A DNA stretch of 64,000 bases from Trichoplusia ni (taxonomy: Eukaryota > Arthropoda > Insecta > Lepidoptera > Noctuidae), in NCBI RefSeq assembly GCF_003590095.1, contig NC_039481.1, positions 2,356,001 through 2,420,000 of the forward strand, read 5' to 3'. The notes beneath the pieces are model-generated. The model was given only the letters and a program-made list of their open reading frames with translations, was not told the DNA's origin and made no database searches. The translations under genes were made by a program, and so were the position numbers. Positions 1 to 11,511 of this stretch are shown here, piece after piece (positions within the stretch are counted from its first letter, which is position 1; every line of letters begins with the position of its first letter).

Positions 1-1457
1 TTTTTATGAAATTAATTAATTTTATGAGGGAAATTCCGGGAAATGTCGGATAAAAGTTATTTTATGATTGCTGATCAAGCCTTAATAATCATAGAAGAAA
101 GTCATCCAATCGGTGAAAAGTACCAGGGGTGCATAACTAAACAAGCTGACATTGGGCTTAGTTAATCAAGGCGCCTCTAATCCAGCGCTCTATTTGTCCG
201 GCTGCCCGCGACATTAGTCCCGTGTCCGATCCCGTGCCCGCCGGGATTTCGGTATTTATCCCGGATCCCGTACACATTTTGTGCGCACTCTTGATTGGCA
301 ATTTGGAATTAACATTTTAACTTTTTTTCGTAACGAGATTTTTGACACATTCGTTTTTCAAAGTAATCAAAATGTGTAAAAAGTATTTATTGTACGTAAT
401 TTTCTTCTAATAAAAAGTATTTTTATACACATAACTTTTTTCATTGTCTATTTCTATTAGTCGTAACGTCCAATGTCCTAACTTCTTTTGTCACAACTTG
501 TATTACGATTTGAACAGTATTTATTCGTAAAAAATCTTTTCGTTTTCTATAAGTAAGGTAAGAAAGTTCAATTCACAACCAAACTGTTTTATTGCGTTAT
601 ATGTGGCGTTTCACACAAGTCGTATCGGCCATGTGCTACCAAGGACATGTTCGAATATGTCACACACGTGGCCACCAACGGCTCATGTAGTAAACTTATA
701 ATATTTATGTGTTTACAATAAGGTCCATCAAAACATGGCCGATGCAGTTACGAATATGATGATACCCAATTATGAATTGAATGCAATGTTTGCAATATGT
801 CGATGTGAAATAAAGTGTTTAGCTGAATACATTATGATTGTAAGTTGACGTTAAAAGCTTGAGAAAGGCTAGGAAGAGTTACCTAGATAGTCTAACCCCT
901 TTTTTGAGAAAGTATCTTAAAGAATAAAAAAAATGTAATTAAAAATAACTAACAACAATTAGAATCACCGTGTTAATAATACGCTTAATTGCTAAGCTGT
1001 TGTTGATTTAGTAACAGAAAATTGAATTCCTTAGTCGAAAAGACTGCTCCAGTTTTTTTTATAAAAAGGCACTGGCATCTATTTGTTCAGCCAAGATTGC
1101 ATGGCTTTGTTACTTAAGCAACCTGAAATAGCTTTGCTAATAAAGTTCTAAATCAACAAGCTACATAGAAACAGTTTTTTTTTGCCTTTTTACTGACATT
1201 TTCTACGCGACCTCATAACAGTTTAAAATAATCACTACTGCTTACTTTTTATTTGTTGGCAGAATAGAGTTGTGCTCTTGGGACGTTTTGTAGCCCGACC
1301 AAAAAATTATTATTTTTTAAATTGATCGTTATCTATTCGGTCAGAACTTTTGGGGAACGATTTTAAACGTGGAATACAAATAAACAAAAAATATGTTGTT
1401 TTTGTGAAATATTTTTTCGAACTGGGTTACTTTTTTCTTAAAATAAGAAAAACGATA
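1..1457. other. Non-coding AT-rich stretch
   Basis: No open frame of note and no clear RNA gene. A GC-richer patch at about 170-285, made of short Cys/Pro-codon-like CCCG words and ending in CCCGTACAC, stands out from the AT-rich surroundings. It may be the remnant of an old interspersed repeat, but I cannot name a family. The rest is A/T-rich with homopolymer runs. Confidence 0.5.
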
Positions 1458-1500
1458 ATGGGGACGGAGTCTTTTGCCCTGTAGTGGGACAACATGGGCT
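1458..1500 (+). mobile_element. Possible 3'-end remnant of an older RTE-like LINE
   Basis: The segment contains CCCTGTAGTGGGAC followed by a GGGCTTATAG-like end. This resembles the short 3' termini of lepidopteran RTE elements, which read roughly 'CAGTGGGAC...GGCT' and then run into an (ATG)n or (GAT)n tail. It directly abuts the duplicated target site of the full-length minus-strand LINE, so the young LINE may have landed at the tail of an older plus-strand copy. Only about 40 bp are available, so this is inference from shape. Confidence 0.4.
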
Positions 1501-1509
1501 TATAGTATT
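1501..1509. repeat. Target-site duplication of the RTE LINE (left copy)
   Basis: TATAGTATT, identical to 4695-4703. It sits directly outside the (ATG)n tail of the minus-strand element and so marks its 3' junction. Confidence 0.85.
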
Positions 1510-4500
1510 CATCATCATCATCATGTCAGCCCATAGCAGTCCACTGCTGGACGTAGGCCTCTCCATAATTTCTCCAGCGCGACCGGTTCGTTGCCACCTG
1601 CATCCAACGGAACCCAGCGGTTTTAACCAGGTCGTCGGTCCATCTGGCAGGTGGCCGTCCCACACTGCGCTTGGTGGTACGTGGTCTCCACTCCAGAACT
1701 TTTCTGCCCCATCGGCCGTCCGATCTTCGCGCTATGTGGCCCGCCCATTGCCACTTCAGCTTGCTAATCCTACGGGCTATATCGGCGACTTTCGTTCGTC
1801 TACGGATCTCCTCATTTCTGATTCGATCCCGCAGAGAAATGCCGAGCATAGCCCTCTCCATAGCTCGCTGAGCGACTTTGAGCCTGTGGAAAAGTCCCTT
1901 CGTGAAGCACCACGTCTCAGAGCCGTAAGTCATCACTGGTAACACACACTGGTTGTACACCTTTGTTTTAAGGCACTGAGGTATTTTGGACGAGAAAACG
2001 TTGTGCAATTTACCGAACGCTGCCCAGCCGAGTTGGATCCGTCTACTGACCTCTCTCTCGAAGTTGTACTTACCTAACTGGACTGCCTGTCCTAGATAAA
2101 TGTATTCGTGTACAACTTCAAGAGCACAGTTCTCAACAGTGACTGTGGTGGGTCTAACATGGACGTTGAACATAATTTTAGTTTTTTCCATGTTCATTTT
2201 GAGACCCACTTGTTGTGATACTCTGTTGAGGTCTCCGAGCATTTGCCCTAGTTCTTCCAGCGATTCTGCCATGACCACGATGTCGTCGGCAAACCGAAGG
2301 TGAGTGATGTATTCGCCATTTATATTAATGCCTCGTCCTTTCCATTCCAGAAGCTTGAAGGAATCCTCTAGAGCAGCTGTGAACAGTTTCGGAGATATGA
2401 CATCTCCCTGTCGTACTCCTCTTTTTAAAGGGATTTCCTTCGTGCAATGCTCCTGTACTCGGACTGACATGGTGGCGTTACTATACAAACACTTCAACAC
2501 TTCGACGTACCGATAGTCAATACGGCACCGCTGGAGAGACCTAAGGACTGCCCAAATTTCGACGGAATCGAAGGCTTTCTCATAGTCCACAAACGCCAAG
2601 CAAAGTGGCCGATTATACTCTTCGGTCTTCTGTATAACCTGCCGCAGCGTATGTATGTGGTCTATGGTACTATAGCCTTTTCGGAAACCGGCTTGTTCGG
2701 TAGGCTGGAAGTCATCGAGCCTGCGTTCAAGACGATTCGTGATAACTCTCGAAAACAACTTATAGACGTGACTCAGCAGTGTTATGGGCCTGTAGTTCTT
2801 CAACAAGGTCTTGTCACCTTTCTTGAAGAAAAGTACCACAACACCCCCGTTCCACGCCTCCGGCGTTCTGCCCTCGAGCAAGGTGGAACTAAAAAGCTTC
2901 TGAAGGACTTTCAGTACCGGCAATCCGCCCGCTTTCAGAAGCTCTGTGGTGATTCCATCTTTGCCCGGCGCCTTGTTGTTTTTAAGCTGCTTGAGAGCTA
3001 TCCTAATCTCGTACAGGCTGATGTCCGGGATGTCTTCGGTGTAGTGTCGGGTTAGCTTGGCTCTTGGGTCTCCCTCCGAGCCAGGTGGCTCAACTGAGAC
3101 CGAGGTATACAACTGTCCATAGAACCTCTCTATCTCCCGTAGTATCTCTGACTTATCAGACGTTACGCGTCCATCCTCTGTCTTCAACTTCGTCAGCTGG
3201 CTTTGCCCAATAGACATGTCTCTTGAAAAGACTTTGGAGCCTTGGTTCCGCTCAATCGTCTCCTTAATATGCTGCGTATTAAAGGAGCGAATATCGCGTC
3301 GCAAGGACTTTGAGATCTGTCTATTGAGCTGCCTATATGACTCTGCGTCCTCAGAAGTTTGGAGCGTCATAGGACGTCGACTAGCCATGAGATTCCGGGT
3401 GTGGTCGGATAGTTTTTGAGGTTTATTTTTACGGTTGGGCTTGAAATACTTAGCCCCAATCGTACGGACAGTGTCTACCAGCCTGCTATTCAAATCGTCC
3501 ACCGATGCGCAGCTGTCTAGCCATTCGAAGCGATTTGCTAATTCGAGTTGAAAGTTCTCGGGGTTTTCGATATGTGCAATAGACGGTCGGAGCGTAGACT
3601 TCATCAGACGCGATCTTTCGAGTTGAACATTGATATTCAATGTGCCTCTCACAATGCGGTGATCGCTTCCGGTTTTAACCATATTGATCACAGAGACATC
3701 ATTGAATATCTGTTTTTTGTTGCTCATGATGAAGTCTATCTCATTTTTGGTCAAACCGTCGGGACTCATCCAGGTCCATTTCCTGTGAGGCGGCTTCTGG
3801 AAAAAAGAATTCATCATATAGAGTCCTTCTTTTTCCAGAAAGTCGGCCAGCCTCTGTCCCCTGGAGTTCCTCTGCCCATAACCAAATTGCCCCACTTTCA
3901 ATTCACCATCACTTCTACAGCCCAGCCTTGCATTGAAATCTCCCATAACAACAGTATATTGTGTTTTGGTGTTGTGTATGGCTCTACTTACGTCCTCATA
4001 CACAGCTTCCACCTCATCATCAGAATGTGTACTTGTAGGGGCGTAGACCTGTATGACCTTCAGCGAATACCGCTTGGATATTCTGAGTATAAGGTACGCT
4101 ACCCTGTTCGACACACTTCCGATGGACACAATGTTGTTCTTGAGAGACTTGTGGACGATGAACCCGACACCACCTTGGGACTTTCTGTCTCCTTCCCGGA
4201 AGTAGAACAAGTGACCGGACTGTAAGGTTATCGTATCCTCACCCTCTCTACGGATTTCCGACAAACCTATTACGTCCCAACACAACTTGCTCAATACTTC
4301 TTCCAGTTCAACCAGTTTCTCGTCTGTCCTCAAAGTGCGCACGTTATGTGTTACCAGGGCCAGTGGTCGGTTGGGGTGGTAGCCTGGCGTCTGCCGGGGA
4401 TTCTTAGCACCCCCTGCCCCACCGTTTATCTGGCTGCTACCGTGGCCAGGACTAGTGGGGCTGCCGGGGACTAGGGGCCTGGTTCCTGGTGCGTTCTTCA

Positions 4501-4694
4501 TGGAGGTATTTAGCCTACTGGTGCCACGCTGGCTAGACGGGTTGGCACAGGGTTTCTTTCGAGTTTTCCTTCTCTGACCTTGATTCCGTTGGCACATTAT
4601 CTACATATTTGGCCAATGTATCCCTTAGTCGCCTTTTACGACACCCACGGGAAGATAAGGGACAGTCCTATTCTTAGCCGGGACTGCACGGAGG
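1510..4694 (-). mobile_element. Full-length RTE-clade non-LTR retrotransposon
   Basis: The element runs on the minus strand from a roughly 97-nt 5' UTR (4598-4694) through one long ORF to a very short 3' end. The ORF's TGA is followed at once by (ATG) repeats at 1510-1525. A single APE-endonuclease/RT ORF, a minimal 3' UTR and a microsatellite tail are the typical RTE architecture. An exact 9-bp duplication (TATAGTATT) flanks it at 1501-1509 and 4695-4703, which fixes both ends. The ORF is undisrupted, so the insertion is probably young and could still be competent. The clade name rests on the domain order, the C-terminal GRPPARWTDDL and GEAYVQQW words, and the tail. I did not build a tree. 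Confidence 0.93.
1526..4597 (-). CDS. RTE-type endonuclease/reverse transcriptase (1,023 aa)
   Basis: This is the retrotransposition enzyme. It nicks the target DNA and reverse-transcribes the element RNA from the nick (target-primed reverse transcription), acting in the nucleus. Residues 1-75 are a basic, Ser/Pro/Gly-rich leader. Residues about 80-320 form an APE-like endonuclease, with HNVRTL at 84, SE at 113-114, GDFNA at 219-223, EID at 286-288 and the catalytic-type SDH at 311-313. The reverse transcriptase spans about 535-800, with NNKAPGKDG near 541, NYRPITLL near 601, FVDYEKAFD at 669-677, RQGDVISP near 729 and the polymerase box FADD at 769-772. The C-terminal region has YGSETW near 891, WAGHIARR near 951, GRPPARWTDDL near 980 and GEAYVQQW at 1012-1019. 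The start is the first Met after an in-frame TAG two codons upstream. All key catalytic residues are present and there is no frameshift or stop. Frames on the opposite strand over this interval are shadows. Confidence 0.95.
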   Translation of the reverse strand: MCQRNQGQRRKTRKKPCANPSSQRGTSRLNTSMKNAPGTRPLVPGSPTSPGHGSSQINGGAGGAKNPRQTPGYHPNRPLALVTHNVRTLRTDEKLVELEEVLSKLCWDVIGLSEIRREGEDTITLQSGHLFYFREGDRKSQGGVGFIVHKSLKNNIVSIGSVSNRVAYLILRISKRYSLKVIQVYAPTSTHSDDEVEAVYEDVSRAIHNTKTQYTVVMGDFNARLGCRSDGELKVGQFGYGQRNSRGQRLADFLEKEGLYMMNSFFQKPPHRKWTWMSPDGLTKNEIDFIMSNKKQIFNDVSVINMVKTGSDHRIVRGTLNINVQLERSRLMKSTLRPSIAHIENPENFQLELANRFEWLDSCASVDDLNSRLVDTVRTIGAKYFKPNRKNKPQKLSDHTRNLMASRRPMTLQTSEDAESYRQLNRQISKSLRRDIRSFNTQHIKETIERNQGSKVFSRDMSIGQSQLTKLKTEDGRVTSDKSEILREIERFYGQLYTSVSVEPPGSEGDPRAKLTRHYTEDIPDISLYEIRIALKQLKNNKAPGKDGITTELLKAGGLPVLKVLQKLFSSTLLEGRTPEAWNGGVVVLFFKKGDKTLLKNYRPITLLSHVYKLFSRVITNRLERRLDDFQPTEQAGFRKGYSTIDHIHTLRQVIQKTEEYNRPLCLAFVDYEKAFDSVEIWAVLRSLQRCRIDYRYVEVLKCLYSNATMSVRVQEHCTKEIPLKRGVRQGDVISPKLFTAALEDSFKLLEWKGRGININGEYITHLRFADDIVVMAESLEELGQMLGDLNRVSQQVGLKMNMEKTKIMFNVHVRPTTVTVENCALEVVHEYIYLGQAVQLGKYNFEREVSRRIQLGWAAFGKLHNVFSSKIPQCLKTKVYNQCVLPVMTYGSETWCFTKGLFHRLKVAQRAMERAMLGISLRDRIRNEEIRRRTKVADIARRISKLKWQWAGHIARRSDGRWGRKVLEWRPRTTKRSVGRPPARWTDDLVKTAGFRWMQVATNRSRWRNYGEAYVQQWTAMG

Positions 4695-4703
4695 TATAGT
4701 ATT
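4695..4703. repeat. Target-site duplication of the RTE LINE (right copy)
   Basis: TATAGTATT, an exact match to 1501-1509. It lies just outside the element's 5' end, whose last bases on the plus strand read GCACGGAGG. Confidence 0.85.
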
Positions 4704-5249
4704 AATATTAATTAATTGTAACGTATATTTTTTTAATTATCAAATAAAAATTAAATAACTTTGATGTGGTTAGCCGCAAATTTTGTCTGCATAAACTTGT
4801 TAGTGAAATAAATGATATAAACTTAAACTAATTTTAATTATACGATAGCAGACTTAAGTTAGTTAGTTATTCAGTTATTAATAGAACCACGGGTGACGGG
4901 AACTTTGAATGAACCAACTTTATGTATGAGAACTAGGTGCGTCTTCACGCCTGTCTAAATACGTGGGGGTAGGTACAGACGTAGGACTGTTTAAAACTTA
5001 ATTTATTTTATTTAGAAACTGTTGTAATAATATTTTCCTTTTTATCAATGAACTAGTTACGTGACACTTAATAGCTAAATTATGGTAATCATTTTTTTAT
5101 TTCGGTATCAGCCTAGTTTACACCTATTTTTTTTTTCCGAGAAAATAATTGACAGATCCTGCTCAGACAGGGCCACATCACGAAATTAATAAAGGCTTAT
5201 CTGACAACTTTGTGATTTTGATAGTAACTGTCGTGAGAATGATTCATTA
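4704..5249. other. Non-coding AT-rich stretch
   Basis: No gene, structured repeat or clear splice-site pair seen. Confidence 0.5.
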
Positions 5250-5277
5250 TATAAATACGCGTGAGTAAACCGTTACA
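5250..5277 (+). repeat. Terminal-motif fragment of a repeat family (AATACGCGTGAGTAAACC)
   Basis: The segment AAATACGCGTGAGTAAACCG matches, in reverse complement, the head of the unit at 11512-11630, and matches with a few changes the end of the unit at 21628-21684. Only the terminus is recognisable here. The stretch around it (to 5933) is otherwise featureless AT-rich DNA. Confidence 0.6.
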
Positions 5278-5933
5278 TCATTTAATAACTTTGTGATTAT
5301 TGATTGATTATTAGAGATATTTTTACAAGTTAGATCAAATGAGAACCATCGACACCTATGAAAAGAGGGTTGTCATTATTGTTATTATATGAAAGTCTCC
5401 GTCTTCTTTTTGTACAGATGATGTAGAATCTAGTATTGTGGCTCTGAAGTGGCTTTACACAGGTTTGAAAATTATTTTGATTTCCTCACAATGTGTCCTT
5501 CAACATGTTTTTTGGTCTTCCAATGAGAGTAATGTTAAAATAAAACACTACTTTCTTCACTACTCTTCCTTCTTTTGTTTTTCAAGTGAAAGGGTATGAT
5601 TGGCATAGATGAAGTAAGACTTCAGCAACAAAGCAGTTAATTGTTTCCTCCCATGAGTGATGGGCATCTGGTCCTACAATCGCTCCACAAAGATACTGCG
5701 GATGTATTAATCTGTGATACGGGCCTTAATGGGACGAATTAAACGATACTGTACAGTGAGCGACAAAAGTTTTATTGTTCGACGTAAGGCTTTTTATTTT
5801 TGAACTAAATATTAGAGATATGAGTAACCTTTGTAATGTATCAATATGTATATTTACTGCGATTGGGAGTTTGATTATTTCGAGTTTCTTGTTTATCAAT
5901 AGACTTTAAGTTAATGTGTCGCAAATAAAAAAA

Positions 5934-6114
5934 TCATCATCAGCCCAGCCTTTTCTCAACTATGTTGAGGTGTGTGTTTCATAAGGAGCGACTGCCTATC
6001 TTACGTCCTCAACTCAGTTACCTGGGAAACACGATACCCCTTAGTTAGACTGGTTGTCAGATTTTCAAGCTTCTGACTACCTGTCACTGTCAAAGATGTC
6101 TGAATAGCAGCTGG
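5934..6114 (-). mobile_element. Lepidopteran interspersed repeat with (ATG)n tail, degraded
   Basis: The plus strand starts ATCATCATCAGCCCAGCC and runs through words such as CAACTATGTTGAGGT, AAGGAGCGACTGCC, CAGTTACCTGGG and ACACGATACCCCTTAG. I recognise this arrangement from a repeat common in moth and butterfly genomes. The ATCATC run at the low-coordinate end is the tail, so the element reads on the minus strand. It carries small deletions relative to what I remember and has no coding capacity. I am sure it is a repeat, but less sure of its class (SINE or truncated LINE). Confidence 0.7.
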
Positions 6115-7772
6115 AAAAAAAATATATTTTCTCAAAACCCAATAGATTGTAGGTATGTTTTTGAATTTTTGACTTATTCGATTTTTTTTCTAGAACTTTT
6201 GTCTCCGTCAGTACTTACGGTGCTCTGTTTCACGTATCGGTACAGTCGATTATATTATGACGGACGTATCATAACTATTGCCAGAGAATGGTGGTTTAAA
6301 CTCGGATGTCTGCCAATTTTGCCAATTGATACACCTATCTCTATTTGGCACGTGGATATCGCGATTGACCATTTCACTCTGTTTTTTTTTGTTTTAAGAC
6401 ATTCAATAGTAGTCGATAGAAAAACAGTTATATTTTAAGTAAAATAAGCCACTAAATATCACTTTTTAATTACTACTTAAAATTTGATTTCCAATTCAAG
6501 GGTTGCTAAGTGCATTTTCTGAGAAGAAAACTACAAGTAACTTCCAAAATGAAATAAATACCGCCTCTTTTTATGTTTTTATTATAAACTCCCAGCCTCA
6601 CGGCCAACCGAGACTCATTCAGTCAGTTACATTCCCCAGACAGACGTTATTGGATTATCTTAATAGGAAACAATTACTATGTCCCTGGATAAAGTGGAAA
6701 CATTTTAACATTACAATCTACGACAGACAGATTTTTATATAGGGGCTGTACTATTGTACCATGTGAATAAACACCCTTTTCCGCCTACACGCTGAAAAGA
6801 AAAGAAATAAACAATAATGTGCCAGTTAATTCAGCCCTCAAATTGCGCACCTGGCAAACCCTACGCTACAAATGCCAATGGGGTAAATGGGTCAGCTTGG
6901 CATTTGTAGGGCACTAACCTGTCACTGCTGCTGCATATTTTTGACCCCAATACAAGACACGTGGCTTTGGAATTCTTGGTACGTACACACCTAAAAAAAT
7001 AGTCAGCAATTTAGGGTTGATTAGTTTTTTGTTGAGGAAATGAAAACTGGCGTTCCTTTGAAAGTGATTTTGCTGGCGCAAAAATGTTATGTTGACTTTT
7101 TTGTTTAGGAGATTTTATAGACACTGAAAAGTTAAGAACTATTCTGGATTTGCTTTGATGATCTTAAATTATTGCCACAAATAGCTTCCATGATAATACT
7201 AAACCAAAAAGCGTGTTATTAACAATTAACTAAAGAGCCCTAAAGACTTATTCAAAAAAAATGAATCTACTTTCTATCTACACACGCATGGAATAAAATA
7301 CGAGTTCTATCGTAGGGAACAAATATTGGCAGCCATAATACGACGTGCGTCATAAACTAACCACTGACAGTTGGACATTTTTATGAAATTCGCGCCATTT
7401 TTGACGGCTGCACTAACAGCGTCATTGTCACACAATTTGGAAGTTATCCAAACTGGATTCGTGAGAATTTTTATATTCTATTCCATTTTATTCTCGTTTG
7501 TGGGGTTAATCATTTTAGTGGTACCTAAGTTGGAAATTAAGTATTACTTGAATTGGTCATAAGTAATTAGTTTTTGTCGAAGATTACATAATTGTTTTCA
7601 AGCTTTTTAATTGAAAATTTTATGAACATTGAACAAACCAGGATCAAATTAATGTCTTAAGTCTCAATTTATTTTAAGACTATCGCTTTTCTTTTACTTA
7701 TAATGGTCCTTTAATTTTTTTGAGTTAACTTGCAGCAAAACTGATGTTAATAGTCATCTATAGACTAATGTC
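6115..7772. other. Non-coding stretch with one perfect hairpin
   Basis: No gene is supported. Small open frames at about 6169-6438, 6503-6742 and 7371-7562 lack family resemblance and splice context. The only structure seen is the inverted repeat at 6866-6909. Confidence 0.5.
6866..6909. repeat. Hairpin with 13-bp perfect stem
   Basis: The arm CTACAAATGCCAA (6866-6878) is perfectly complementary to TTGGCATTTGTAG (6897-6909), with an 18-nt loop. The stem is too short for a normal microRNA precursor unless bulged pairing continues outward, and I do not see that. It may be a foldback remnant. Confidence 0.6.
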
Positions 7773-8004
7773 GACCTCCGTGGTCGAGTGGCGTACGCAC
7801 CGGTTTCAAGGTGCCGCTAGCTCTGAGGTCCCGGGTTCGATCCCCGGTCGGGTCAATGTAAAAAATTCACATTTCTACATTGTCTCGGGTCTGGGTGTAT
7901 GTGGTACCTTCGTTGTATCTGAATTCCATAACACAAGTGCTTTAGCAACTTACTTTGGGTTTAGAACAATGTATGTGATGTTGTCCGCATTTATTTATTT
8001 ATTT
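7773..8004 (+). mobile_element. tRNA-derived SINE (Metulj-like)
   Basis: The head is tRNA-like. It has an A box TGGTCGAGTGG at 7781-7791, an anticodon-arm-like CACCGGTTTCAAGGTG, and a B box GGTTCGATCCC at 7834-7844 inside a CCGGG/CCCCGG T-arm. These two boxes are the internal RNA polymerase III promoter. A non-tRNA body follows, containing GTCTGGGTGTATGTGG and ATAACACAAGTGC, and the element ends in (ATTT)n at 7989-8004. The acceptor stem pairs poorly, so this is not a working tRNA. The head-body-tail layout resembles the SINEs described as Metulj in butterflies. That family name is from memory. I found no clean target-site duplication. Confidence 0.85.
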
Positions 8005-11000
8005 AAAAAATTCTTATAATTCTTATAATGACAAAAAAAAATTACCATGTCTATGACAAGCCATAGAGGACAAGTTTTGGGCGCAATCCAACTCCATTCA
8101 CTTGCTATTTAATTAAGATCATAAATTCGTAGCGTGCGCTTGATGTATCCATAACTTGCTGAGAACACGCCAACTGACAAGACCGCTTCAGTTACTCCAA
8201 CTAACATAACTGACGATTTGCAAGTAAATGGACAGAGGAACTTCAAATCTGATTAAGTCTTCCTACTTCTTTGAAAAAGTCTGAACATCAATAGTGTAAC
8301 TGACTGGGAAGTCTTGAGGAAGGTTATAATTATGAGCTTAATAGAGAAGAGCTTGCGACTTAAATTATCAGTCATGGACATCTTTTTTTAGATTCAAACA
8401 ATATGTGAGAACGGCAGAGGTTTCTATAGGTATTGTTTTTTCCCCTTTCATTTGATCCACCGCAACGGATTGAACAATATAATTACAGAACATTACTATC
8501 TCCAATAGCAATGCAATTTGCATCTGTAGCTACACAAAAACCAGTCGCCTGGGCATCCACCGCTAAAAATTCTACTCTCGAGAACCAAACCCAGGAAATC
8601 CGTTTGTAATCGACGTACCGTTGCAGCGATGCGTCTAACGGGACCCCACACACAAACATACAATTATACCAACACCGGAAAGTATACATTGCTTCAATTC
8701 TAAAATGATTGTGTAACTACACAACCATTGTACCTTAACCTAAGCATCAATGGAATTCAAAACTCTTAGAGCTCAACCAAAATTGGTTGCTTTTTGATAT
8801 ACATTTCGTACAATGTACCTATATTTTAAGTCATCATTCATACTCTTTGCGCCGTCACGATCGGCCTGGGGCTTAATCTAATTTAAAATTCATCCGACCA
8901 ACTGAAAAAGTCTACTTAATTTGACGCGGGAGACTGGAGGAGACACTTTTCAAATCTGTCGGGTAGCGTCTTGAGAGCGCGTGAGGGCGCATTGACCGCC
9001 CTATTTAGGGGTTACCTCTTTGAATTTATTTATAGTACATTGCGCTTCAAGTTGTATTTAATTAGAAGCTGGTTATGATAAAAGCTGCAATGGAGTATGT
9101 CATTAGCGATATGATCGTGAAGGTCTATTTGCTGAAGCTATTAGAATGCAAGTGCATGCTAATCATAAGTATGACTTGCTTGAACGAATTCATTAATTAT
9201 TATGAAGCACTTAACGTTTAGAGCATGTTCAAATAAGATTAGCATTCGTTTATGTTCTGAAAGTTTCTTAAGAATAAATTTGTTGGAAGTTAACGGTAAC
9301 TTAAAGTGCTTGGAAATAATACTTATACAGAGGAGCTGGCACGGTAGTTTTATAGCGAGTTGCTTTATTGTGTTTTCTTCCTTATTGGATAGTTAAAAAT
9401 CCAATTTATATTTGTTTTCTAATAAAATAATTTAATTAAGGGAAAAGAGTGAGTCGTCATCAAATCACTTGCCGGAAGGTGGCATGCCAATTGCGCTGTT
9501 GACGTCCTGCAATGGCGCAAAACATCGATCTCATTCCAGTGCCAAATTGCAAACCGAAAATTGCAGCTTGTTCGCATTTTATCGACGCTTCCAGCTTCAA
9601 ATATCGTTACTAAACTCTCGTTAGCCCGGTAATGAATGGTGTGGCAAACGGATACATCGTTTTTGCACCAAGCAGGTGGTATAGCTATCTCACATTAAAT
9701 AGATTGATGTCGGTCTCCCTTCGCTCCAGTCGCCACTTAGTATAATTAAAACCTTTAAGGATTTTACACAGAATATTCGGTTTTAACTACAATTTTCGCT
9801 TTTCAAACGCTTTGAAGGGGTTTATCGGGCCACCTCGTGATTTTTGACCGAAAAATATCACGAATTTCGTCCGAGTAAAACGAATTCAGAGAATTTTGTA
9901 TACGTTTGGTGGTGTTCTGATTTTATTTTTTACAATAAGCAAATTGGATATTTGTGTATGTACAACAAGACTTTATGTTTAAATTGATTTGCGGTTGTAT
10001 GGGCATTGGTTAAACTTTGAAATTTTGGGTCAATTTAACAAAAAACATTTCTTCGCCTCTTTTTAGTCGATGTATCCCAAATGCCTACCGCTAAACGAAA
10101 ACCGTTGAATCCATCAGTCAATTACACAAGCTGAGCAACTTAATAGTAAAATGTGGGAGTGCGACGATTCTTCCACTTATCACCATGTGATAGCATCAAG
10201 GCCCACGCTCACAAATTGTGGGCATTATAATGGCATTAAATAACGCTTTCGTTCGCGTCACGTTATTATAAGACGTTTACACGGTTCATGGCGTTAATGC
10301 AGATGGGAGTGACGATGGCTCAATAAGGAAGACGCTGCAGATTGATGACCGTGACCGCAGTTTGATTCTAGATGTTCTTGAGTTGTGAGAAAGTTTAAAG
10401 ATTGTTGAGAGAGTAATGATAAGAGGTGCGTATTTGTTGGGGGTAATAGCGAATGTTATAAGTCACAAAAATGTGTTAAATTGTGTAGATATCCCAAAGG
10501 CAAAAGGAGAGAAGAGAGAGAGAAAGTTAATATAAAATGATGCAATTAAAGAAAAAAAATCATAACGTCATACAGTACAATAAAAAATTGCACCAAATTA
10601 ATGAAATTTACATCAAATTACAAAGCTTCCCATACTGCAACTACCCAGCCATATAATTTGACACATTAATACCCGTAGTTAACTTTCTAATTGACAGAAC
10701 CGTCGTCTTCAACATTCCATCTTTGTGACACCACAAAACGTCAAGTCGTGTTCACACCACATTAGTGATTTATTCATTTTTAACGGTCTCAAGCCCGAAT
10801 TACCTTATAACCTTGATTCAAAGTTTTAAAATACAGTGGGAATAGGGTCTGCATTCAGCATTTGTTTTGAGAGATGATTGTCCTTTGCTATTGTAAAATG
10901 GTTTTCTCAGTGACCATAGTCCATACTAGACAATTGGAATGGTTGACGTCATCATAGTAAGATTGAATGACTGTATTGGTATCAGTGTATATTGCAGCTT

Positions 11001-11511
11001 CATCTTCAATTGTCTCTAGAATAAGTGTTTTAGAGTGATACGAACTCGTTGTACATATTTTGAAAATTCATAGATCGAATCTTATAATTCAAAATGTTTG
11101 CTGTCTAACTACACCAAACTTGACTAACTTTCACGTTTTTTTTACATTATTATTTTTCGTATGTTTTTCGTATCAGGCCATTTATTTATCTTGAATTACA
11201 TAATTTGCAACATCCATAGTCTCAGAATACTTCATTAACGGTCTTCTCGATATAAATGACGTACAGTCCAGCTTGATACACTAAAGCTTGGTTATTTGTA
11301 TCATTTGCTTCCGCTTCCTTATGCACATGATAACTTATCTCACTAATCAATTAAGAGTATCTACCGTTTCTTTGATCAACTCTATATAAATGAAATGAAC
11401 TGTTTGTATGCTATCAGGGAGATAAGATCTGGATTGCAAATACATATAAAGACTGAAGAGAATCTGTCTTTTAATGAAAGGTAAAATAAAATTATTAATA
11501 TTAAATGATGC
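8005..11511. other. Non-coding stretch
   Basis: No gene supported. ATTCTTATA is repeated in tandem at about 8010-8029. A GC-richer patch lies at 8925-9005 and a GA-rich run at about 10504-10525. No convincing exon or family match. Confidence 0.5.

Noticed and set aside
1484..4225. Several plus-strand frames of 66-225 aa (for example 3548-4225 and 1484-1942)
   Set aside because: They lie antisense to the intact RTE ORF, which has clear endonuclease and RT motifs. They are shadow frames of a coding strand.
7744..8019. 91-aa plus-strand frame, and the idea of a functional tRNA gene at 7773
   Set aside because: The interval is a tRNA-headed SINE with an (ATTT)n tail. The acceptor stem pairs poorly and the body is not tRNA.
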